Below are positions 1-5,402 of a DNA stretch of 12,955 nucleotides, piece after piece. Numbering within the stretch: position 1 is the stretch's first letter; each line of letters opens with the position of its first letter. This DNA comes from Eutrophocola sp964601805 (GTDB taxonomy: Bacteria; Pseudomonadota; Gammaproteobacteria; Pseudomonadales; Pseudohongiellaceae): contig CAZROW010000074.1 of the NCBI GenBank assembly GCA_964601805.1, positions 1 to 12,955 on the forward strand. The letters run 5' to 3'. The notes under the pieces are model-generated. The model worked only from the letters and a program-made list of their open reading frames with translations, was not told the DNA's origin and did not search any database. A program made the position numbers and the translations under genes.

Positions 1-2
1 GG

Positions 3-1214
3 ACCGTGTTTGTGCCACCGGATACCACCCGCGGTTTCGAAGGCACCGCTCCCCGCGATCGCCTGGAAAACGAAGTCGGCCCTGTGCAACACGCCAGCGG
101 CGAATTACAGGCCCTGCATTTTGCCGCCCGTGACGGTTACATAGACACCGCTGAACTGCTGCTCAACCATGGCGCCGACATCAATGCCCTGGTCGCCGAC
201 GGCAAGAACGCCCTGGGGCTGGCCATCTTCAACGGCCACTATGATCTGGCCTCCATGCTCATCGAGCGTGGCTCTGACGTAAACATTGCCGATGCCCGCG
301 GCTTTACCCCGCTGTTCTGGGCCGTTGACCGCCGCAACATGGAAACCGCCCCCAATTTTCCGTGGGTCATTACAGATGATCCCCTGCCCCTGATCAGACA
401 ATTGCTGGATGCCGGCGCCAATCCCAACCAAGTGGTGAACGACACACCACGAGCCCGCATGCGCGGCGGTTCACCCCGTATTGTTTTTGCCACCGCCATC
501 ATGCGCTCGGCCTTTTCCGGTGACCTGGAACTGACCCAACTGCTGCTCGACTACGGCGCCGATCCGCACATCAAGTCTAGCGACAACGAAACCACCCTGG
601 GCGCCGCCTCCGGCCTCGGCTTCATTCACGGTTACCACAACCAGCGCCCCTACAGCGAACGTCTGGAAGTCATCAAGCTGTTGCTGGAAGACTACGACAT
701 GGACGTGAACTGGCATGACGACTACGGCATCACCCCGCTGATGGTCGCCGGCAACCTGGGCGATGTCCCCATCATCCAGTACCTCATCGATGCAGGCGCC
801 GACCTGGGTGACTACGACCTTGGCAAAAAGAATGACGGCGCCTTCGGTGCCAGCATCGAACCCCTGATGCCCATCGACTACGCCATTGGCGTCGGTACCT
901 TCCGTCCCAACAACGCCATCGTGCTCAACCAGGAAGCCGTTGACCTGATGCAGGCGGAAATGGAAAAACGCGGCATCGAACACAACACCTCCGAATGCAC
1001 CCTGCGCGGGTTCACCTGCTCCTACGTGGACATGGACCCGCGCGCCGTCACCCCAATGCGCATCGCCGAAGCCCGCGCCCTGCAAACCGGCCACCAGGTG
1101 GAAAGCCTGACCTCAACCACCGGCCTGCAGGTCGAGGAAGATGAATGCCTGGAAGTGGCGATCTCGTTCAATGATTCACAGACGGAATTCTGCGAACAGT
1201 CTGCTGCTCCCTGA
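3..1214 (+). CDS. Ankyrin-repeat protein, 5'-truncated by window edge
   Basis: This is the C-terminal 403 or so residues of an ankyrin-repeat protein. The frame is open to the left edge (codon ACC at 3-5), and the GTG at position 6 has no visible ribosome site, so the true start is probably outside the window. About six ankyrin-type units can be seen, with cores such as ALHFAARDG...AELLLNHGADINA, ALGLAIFNGHYDLASMLIERG, TPLFWAVD...LIRQLLDAGANPN, LTQLLLDYGADP, EVIKLLLEDYDMDVN and TPLMVAGNLGD...YLIDAGAD. After the last repeat a roughly 120-residue tail contains four cysteines (in SECTLRGFTC, DECLE and EFCEQ), which could form disulfides if the protein is exported. The missing N terminus would have to show whether a signal peptide exists. 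Ankyrin repeats normally bind proteins, and no enzymatic motif is seen. The partner and role are unknown. It is separated by 95 bases from the next gene, so shared transcription is possible but unproven. Confidence 0.85.
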   Translation, partial: TVFVPPDTTRGFEGTAPRDRLENEVGPVQHASGELQALHFAARDGYIDTAELLLNHGADINALVADGKNALGLAIFNGHYDLASMLIERGSDVNIADARGFTPLFWAVDRRNMETAPNFPWVITDDPLPLIRQLLDAGANPNQVVNDTPRARMRGGSPRIVFATAIMRSAFSGDLELTQLLLDYGADPHIKSSDNETTLGAASGLGFIHGYHNQRPYSERLEVIKLLLEDYDMDVNWHDDYGITPLMVAGNLGDVPIIQYLIDAGADLGDYDLGKKNDGAFGASIEPLMPIDYAIGVGTFRPNNAIVLNQEAVDLMQAEMEKRGIEHNTSECTLRGFTCSYVDMDPRAVTPMRIAEARALQTGHQVESLTSTTGLQVEEDECLEVAISFNDSQTEFCEQSAAP

Positions 1215-1227
1215 GTAACATAACCTG

Positions 1228-1283
1228 GAACCCTGAGGTGCCTCGCTAGACAAGCCCCAGGCACCCGTTTATTCTCCGGGTTC
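1228..1283 (+). repeat. Nested inverted repeats in the gap after the ankyrin gene
   Basis: An inner stem, GGTGCCT (1237-1243) with AGGCACC (1259-1265), has a 15-base loop. It sits inside an outer stem, GAACCC (1228-1233) with GGGTTC (1278-1283). The structure lies 14 bases after the ankyrin stop codon and ends 26 bases before the MmgE/PrpD start. There is no clean T-tract, only a T-rich GTTTATTCT between the two right arms. It could be a weak terminator for the ankyrin gene or a leader structure of the following mRNA. The sequence does not decide which. Confidence 0.35.
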
Positions 1284-1309
1284 ATCTAATAACAATAAAA
1301 GAACACTCC

Positions 1310-2716
1310 ATGCCCCAGGTAACCAAAGCAGTGGTGGACTTCATCCAGTCCGCCCGACTTGACGACTTTCCTTCCGATGCATTAACCATTGGCAAACGCT
1401 GCATCATTGACGGGCTTGGCGTCATGCTGGCCGGTTCCGTGCAGCCTGCCTCGCGCATTGTCACGGACTACTCCACGGCTTTTGATGCCAACCCCGAGGC
1501 CACGGCCTTTGGCCGACAGCCATTTCAAACCAGCGCGGCGCAGGCAGCCCTGGTGAACGCCACAGCGGGACATGCCCTGGACTGGGACGATACCCAGCTA
1601 GCCACAAGTGCCGACCGCATCTTCGGTTTGCTGACTCATCCGACTGTACCGCCCCTGGTGGCGGCCATGGCCATTGGTGAGCGTGAGCAGGTATCGGGCA
1701 GGGATTTCCTGGAAGCCTTCCTGACCGGCTTTGAAGTGGAATGCAAAATTGCCGAGGCCATCAATCCGTCTCACTACAAGCAGGGCTTTCATACCTCCGG
1801 CACCATCGGCACCTTTGGTGCGGCCGTGGCCACGGCGAAACTCCTGAAACTGGATGCCGATGCCTTGGAACACATGCTGGCCATTGCCGCCAGTTCCGCG
1901 TCCGGCATTCGCGTGAATTTCGGCAGTATGACCAAGCCCTTGCATGTCGGCCGGGCAGCACAGAATGGAATTGTCGCCGCCGAACTCGCCGCGCGCGGGT
2001 TTACCGGTGGCCGCGATGCCCTGGATCCGCCCTGGGGCTTTTTCAGCACCTTCAGTCATGGGCAGGGTTTTGATGAAGACCGCATTCTTAGCGTGCTGGG
2101 TGACCCCCACACCATCGTCAGTCCCGGCGTTTCCATCAAACCCTATCCCTGCGGCGTGCTCGGCCATCCCACCATGGATGCCATGCGCCGGCTGGTAATC
2201 GACAACGATGTTGACCCAAAAAACATCACTGCGATCCGGGTACGTGCCGGCTCCAATATTCTCAATCCCCTGCGTTACGACATCGCCACCAACGAACTGG
2301 AAGCCAAGTTCTGTCCTGCCTTCATGGTTGGTGCCATTGCCCTGCGCCGCAAGGCGGGCATTGCCGAATTCAATGATGAGTTTGTGCAAAGCGATGAGGT
2401 CCAGGCCATGATGCGCAAGGTCACGCGGGTGCTTGATGCGGACATCGAGGCCCAGGGTTGGGAAAAGATTCGCAGCACCGTGGAAGTGGACCTGGCTGAC
2501 GGCAGCACGCTGGTGCAGGAGGCCGATGATCGCTATCGCGGCGGACCCGACCTGCCCTTCACGCGTGATGAATTGTTCGAAAAGTACAGCGACTGCGCCA
2601 CCCTGCTGCTCGATGATGCAGCTATCACCACTTCTTTTGAACTGGCGGAGTCGGTTGAGCAGTTGCCCAACCTCAGCGAACTCATTGCCAGCATGGCGCC
2701 CGGAAAGACGTCATGA
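1310..2716 (+). CDS. MmgE/PrpD family protein
   Basis: A 468-residue cytoplasmic protein of the MmgE/PrpD family, which includes 2-methylcitrate dehydratase (PrpD), cis-aconitate decarboxylase and related lyases and isomerases. The length is typical. The family's N-terminal helical domain (about residues 5-270) contains the active-site region HALDWDDT (H88, D91, D93, D94) and the later THP (H110). The C-terminal domain begins near the conserved stretch IKPYPCGVLGHP (K277, C281, H286). The SMTKPLHVGRAAQNG block is also typical. The start has only a weak upstream purine run (AAAAGAAC), but no better start is present. The stop overlaps the start of the downstream carrier gene (ATGA), so the two are translationally coupled. 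No citrate-synthase or prpB/prpC gene is nearby, so a methylcitrate-cycle role is not supported. Action on a different hydroxy- or unsaturated acid brought in by the carrier is more likely. The family call is firm; the substrate is unknown. Confidence 0.9.
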   Translation: MPQVTKAVVDFIQSARLDDFPSDALTIGKRCIIDGLGVMLAGSVQPASRIVTDYSTAFDANPEATAFGRQPFQTSAAQAALVNATAGHALDWDDTQLATSADRIFGLLTHPTVPPLVAAMAIGEREQVSGRDFLEAFLTGFEVECKIAEAINPSHYKQGFHTSGTIGTFGAAVATAKLLKLDADALEHMLAIAASSASGIRVNFGSMTKPLHVGRAAQNGIVAAELAARGFTGGRDALDPPWGFFSTFSHGQGFDEDRILSVLGDPHTIVSPGVSIKPYPCGVLGHPTMDAMRRLVIDNDVDPKNITAIRVRAGSNILNPLRYDIATNELEAKFCPAFMVGAIALRRKAGIAEFNDEFVQSDEVQAMMRKVTRVLDADIEAQGWEKIRSTVEVDLADGSTLVQEADDRYRGGPDLPFTRDELFEKYSDCATLLLDDAAITTSFELAESVEQLPNLSELIASMAPGKTS

Positions 2717-3963
2717 GCCTGGCCTGGATTTCAGTAGGGGCCCTGTTGCTCGCTGTCATCCTGAGCTGCATTACCACCATCAACATCGGCGTGCTGGCGC
2801 TGGCCATGGCCTTCATCGTCGGTGTGTTTATCGGCGACATGAGTCCGGACGCTGTCATTGCCGGTTTTCCCACCGACCTGATGTTCACCCTGGTTAGCGT
2901 GACCCTGCTGTTTTCCATCGCCAACTGCAACGGCACACTGGCACGTTTCACCAATCACGCGGTGCGTTTGTGCCGCGGCAATGCCGCGTTGCTGCCGTCC
3001 ATGTTTTTCATGATTGGCTTCATCATTGCCACCATCGGTGCCGGTGCCACACCGGCCAGTGCCTTGCTGGCGCCACCGGCCATGGCGGCGGCTGCACGTG
3101 CGGGCATCTCGCCATTGATCATGGCGGTAGTAGCCGGTAACGGCGTGCTGGCCGGCACGCTATCGCCCTTTTCACCCAACGGCATTATTGCCAACGACAT
3201 CATGGAACGTATCGGCCTGCCCGGTTATGAGTTGTATACCTTTGGCTTCAATGCCTTTGCCCATCTGCTGGTCGGTGTTGCCGGTTTCCTGATGTTCGGC
3301 GGTCTCAAGTTGTTCGGCCAGACAAGCGCAGATAGTCCTGCCATATCAGAGGCAACTGACCATGACATGGTCATGGAGAAACAGCACTGGGTGACGGCAG
3401 CCGGCATCGTGTTGCTGATCGTGGCCGTGGTGGCCTTTTCCCTGGATGTGGGCATGGCAGCGATCATCATTGCCGCCGCCCTGATCCTGCTGCGCAGCGT
3501 GGATGAAGCCCAGGCCATCAAGCGCATGCCGTGGGCAGTGATTGTGATGGTCACCGGGGTGTCCGTGCTGGTGGCCATGCTGGAGGAAACCGAGGGCATG
3601 GCGCTGATCACCAACGGCATTGCCACGGTATCTTCCCCTGCCACCATCGAGGCCATCGTTGCCTTCGGTGCCGGCTTCATTTCCGTGTACAGCAGCACCT
3701 CCGGTGTGGTGCTGCCGGCCTTTTTGCCGATGGTACCGTCACTGGCCGAGCAACTGGGGAATATCGACAAGCTGCCCATTGCGCTGTCCATGTCCATGAG
3801 CGCCAGCCTGGTGGACCTGTCCTCGCTGTCCACTGTCGGTGCGTTGTACATGGCTTCTGCGGCGGAAGGCACCGACACGCGCAAACTGTTCAATGCCCTG
3901 CTGGTGTGGGGATTGTCGATGTCGGTGGTTGGTGCGCTGTTGTGCTGGATCATTTTTGGATAA
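2713..3963 (+). CDS. MatC-like dicarboxylate carrier (ion transporter superfamily)
   Basis: A 416-residue inner-membrane protein with about 11-12 hydrophobic segments and one hydrophilic central loop (about residues 203-225), as expected for two inverted halves. The first 150 residues resemble the N-terminal domain of the malonate/dicarboxylate carrier MatC (ILSCITTINIGVLALAMAF, then the Gly/Ala-rich GAGATPASALLAPPAMAAAA at 110-129). Substrate-site hairpin-like motifs are GTLSPFSPNG (148-157) in the first half and YSSTSGVVLPAFLP (326-339) in the second, which matches the Ser/Pro/Gly motifs of this superfamily. It should import a small dicarboxylate or related acid by cation coupling. The ATG lies inside the end of the upstream MmgE/PrpD gene (ATGA overlap), with GGAAAG (2702-2707) as ribosome site, so the carrier and enzyme are made together. 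That suggests the carrier supplies the enzyme's substrate. The exact substrate cannot be told. Confidence 0.85.
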   Translation: MSLAWISVGALLLAVILSCITTINIGVLALAMAFIVGVFIGDMSPDAVIAGFPTDLMFTLVSVTLLFSIANCNGTLARFTNHAVRLCRGNAALLPSMFFMIGFIIATIGAGATPASALLAPPAMAAAARAGISPLIMAVVAGNGVLAGTLSPFSPNGIIANDIMERIGLPGYELYTFGFNAFAHLLVGVAGFLMFGGLKLFGQTSADSPAISEATDHDMVMEKQHWVTAAGIVLLIVAVVAFSLDVGMAAIIIAAALILLRSVDEAQAIKRMPWAVIVMVTGVSVLVAMLEETEGMALITNGIATVSSPATIEAIVAFGAGFISVYSSTSGVVLPAFLPMVPSLAEQLGNIDKLPIALSMSMSASLVDLSSLSTVGALYMASAAEGTDTRKLFNALLVWGLSMSVVGALLCWIIFG

Positions 3964-3992
3964 GGTTCAATTGGGCGGCTTTCAGCTGCCTT

Positions 3993-4022
3993 GCCGGATG
4001 ACGCTTCGCTTTTCCGGCCTAC
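3993..4022. repeat. REP-like imperfect palindrome
   Basis: GCCGGA (3993-3998) pairs with TCCGGC (4013-4018) around ATGACGCTTCGCTTT-like central sequence, and CTAC follows the right arm. This layout (GCCGGATG, a variable centre rich in CGCTTCGC, TTCCGGCCTAC) resembles the repetitive extragenic palindromes of enterobacteria and similar elements in other gammaproteobacteria. It sits 29 bases after the carrier gene, where such elements often stabilise the 3' end of an mRNA or dampen transcription. Only one copy is in this window, so calling it a repeat family rests on resemblance, not on copies seen. Confidence 0.5.
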
Positions 4023-4082
4023 ACCTGGTGCTTGTTAAAAATTAAATGGGGCAGCAACTGAATGACTATGTTTAATGCAAAC

Positions 4083-4089
4083 AGGAAGG
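4083..4089 (+). promoter_or_regulatory. Ribosome-binding site fixing the dehydrogenase start
   Basis: AGGAAGG lies 7 bases before the ATG at 4097. It favours that ATG over the in-frame TTG immediately before it at 4094. Confidence 0.75.
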
Positions 4090-4096
4090 TTCTTTG

Positions 4097-5041
4097 ATGC
4101 GCATTGCAATTCTCGATGACATTCACCAGGCCTGGGCCGCCACCGAAGGTATTGCCGCACTGCGCGAGCACGCAGACGTGGAGATTTTCACCGACCCCAC
4201 CGCCAATGCCGCCCAACTGGACGGCTTCGATACTGTCATTGCCAATCGAGAACGCACGCGCTTTGATCGTGAATTTTTATCAGCACTGAAAGACGTCAAA
4301 CTGATCGTGCAGACCGGCAATCACGCCAACCACATTGATTTCGCTGCCGCCAGGGAACTGGGCATCGTCGTGGGAAAAGCCTCGGGCGGTTATTCCGTCG
4401 GGGCGGCAGAGCTGGCCATCGGCCTGGCCTTGGCGGGCATGCGACAGATACCTCAACTGGACCGGCAGGTGCGTGAGGGGCACTGGCAGGTGCCCTCAAC
4501 ACCGATCATGCAGGGCAAGACCTTCGGCGTGGTCGGCCTGGGTCGGGTTGGCAGCCACACCGCGCGCCTGGCAGCAGCCTTCGGCATGGAAGTAATTGCC
4601 TGGAGCCCGACGCTGGATGCGGAACGTGCCGCAGCAGCCGGTGCCGGATATCGTGAACTTGATGATTTGATGAAAGAAGCCGATGTGATTTCGATCCATG
4701 TCTCACTCAAACCCGAGACGCGCGGGTTGATTGATGACAGAAGGCTTGGATTGATGAAGCCCTCCGCCTGGATCATCAATACGGCGCGCGGACCGATTAT
4801 CGACGAGACTGCCTTGATAAAAGCCCTGCAAGCAGGACTTATCGCTGGCGCCGGTCTTGATGTGTTTGACGAAGAACCCCTGCCGGCCGGCCATCCCCTG
4901 ACTCAACTGCCCAACGTTGTACTGACCCCCCACATCGGTTGGCCCACCGATGCCGGCTATGCCCGCTTCGCAGAGTCGGCCTGCGAAGTGGTGCAAGCGT
5001 ATCTTGAAGGTAAGGCATTACCCCACTTTGGGGAGCATTGA
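4097..5041 (+). CDS. D-2-hydroxyacid dehydrogenase family protein
   Basis: A 314-residue cytoplasmic NAD(P)-dependent dehydrogenase of the D-isomer-specific 2-hydroxyacid dehydrogenase family, which interconverts 2-oxoacids and D-2-hydroxyacids. It has the split catalytic domain (about 1-100 and 285-314) and a central Rossmann domain. The nucleotide-binding loop is VGLGRVG with G147, G149 and G152. The three catalytic residues of the family are in place: R231 in INTARGPIID, E260 in DVFDEEPLP and H279 in TPHIGW. The length matches the family. After the glycine loop no clear acidic residue marks NAD preference (AWSPTLDAE), so cofactor choice is open. It is preceded by the REP-like palindrome and a 133-base gap, so it may have its own promoter. 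By position it could reduce or oxidise an acid linked to the MmgE/PrpD-carrier pair. It is distinct from SerA-type enzymes, as there is no ACT domain. Confidence 0.92.
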   Translation: MRIAILDDIHQAWAATEGIAALREHADVEIFTDPTANAAQLDGFDTVIANRERTRFDREFLSALKDVKLIVQTGNHANHIDFAAARELGIVVGKASGGYSVGAAELAIGLALAGMRQIPQLDRQVREGHWQVPSTPIMQGKTFGVVGLGRVGSHTARLAAAFGMEVIAWSPTLDAERAAAAGAGYRELDDLMKEADVISIHVSLKPETRGLIDDRRLGLMKPSAWIINTARGPIIDETALIKALQAGLIAGAGLDVFDEEPLPAGHPLTQLPNVVLTPHIGWPTDAGYARFAESACEVVQAYLEGKALPHFGEH

Positions 5042-5108
5042 TGGCGGGGCATCGTGGCAGATGCTGACCGGTCATTTGATCCGTCCTGTTTCAGAATAGC
5101 CATTCTCA

Positions 5109-5125
5109 AGTCTCTTTTTGAGACT
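5109..5125 (+). terminator. Possible terminator hairpin after the dehydrogenase gene
   Basis: A perfect 6-bp stem, AGTCTC with GAGACT, encloses a TTTTT loop, 67 bases after the dehydrogenase stop codon. The stem is short and is not followed by a T-run, so it may be a weak terminator or only a chance dyad. Confidence 0.25.
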
Positions 5126-5359
5126 ATAAATGATTGATTTACCTCTTGTTTTTCAATCTGCTTCCTCAGTAATATGACACTGTACTTCGGTTAACAGGAA
5201 CAGGTACAACATTTAAGGTCATGTGCTGTCCACTCCAGAGCCCAGGCATTCTCTGAATTGATTTTTCTGTTCGACGATTCCTGCTATGCCACATCAGGCA
5301 ACATGATGGGCTGTCGCTGCTTATAGTCATGTCCCCGTTCTAGTTAGCTCGAAGAACAA

Positions 5360-5380
5360 CATACCAATCTGTTTGGTATG
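5360..5380. promoter_or_regulatory. Candidate operator: 8-bp perfect inverted repeat upstream of the receptor gene
   Basis: CATACCAA (5360-5367) and TTGGTATG (5373-5380) form a perfect dyad with a 5-base centre (TCTGT). It ends 22 bases before the receptor start codon and just before the ribosome site AAGGGGA (5391-5397). The length and symmetry fit a dimeric helix-turn-helix repressor site such as those of the GntR, TetR or LacI classes. A leader hairpin acting on translation is the alternative. No regulator gene is in the window to pair with it. Confidence 0.55.
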
Positions 5381-5402
5381 CAAAACAATCAAGGGGAAAA
5401 TC

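Larger units (their letters stand above)
5042..5402. other. 361-base non-coding region before the TonB receptor gene
   Basis: No convincing gene is seen on either strand. The stretch is AT-richer than its neighbours. It holds a 10-base palindrome TGACCGGTCA (5065-5074), a hairpin at 5109-5125 and a strong inverted repeat at 5360-5380. A sigma70-like pair, TTGTTT (5146-5151) and TAATAT (5170-5175) with an 18-base spacer, is a weak promoter candidate that would give a leader of about 220 bases. A TATAGT (5322-5327) nearer the gene has no good -35. Which one is used cannot be settled by eye. Confidence 0.5.

Noticed and set aside
471..1094. 207-codon - strand frame opposite the ankyrin gene
   Set aside because: Its Val/Gly-rich translation mirrors the repeats on the other strand; no start signal or domain.
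1598..2389. 263-codon open frame on the - strand opposite the MmgE/PrpD gene
   Set aside because: It lies wholly inside a clearly conserved gene and its translation has no recognisable motif.
1310..2716. Naming the MmgE/PrpD protein prpD
   Set aside because: No prpB, prpC or acnD gene is present and the family covers several reactions, so the symbol would overstate the evidence.
5065..5074. TGACCGGTCA palindrome
   Set aside because: Ten bases of symmetry without extension or a second copy is weak evidence; left as a note in the intergenic entry.
5373..5402. Upstream TTG start giving ten extra residues on the TonB receptor
   Set aside because: It lies inside the inverted repeat, has no ribosome site, and the ATG at 5403 has AAGGGGA at the right distance.
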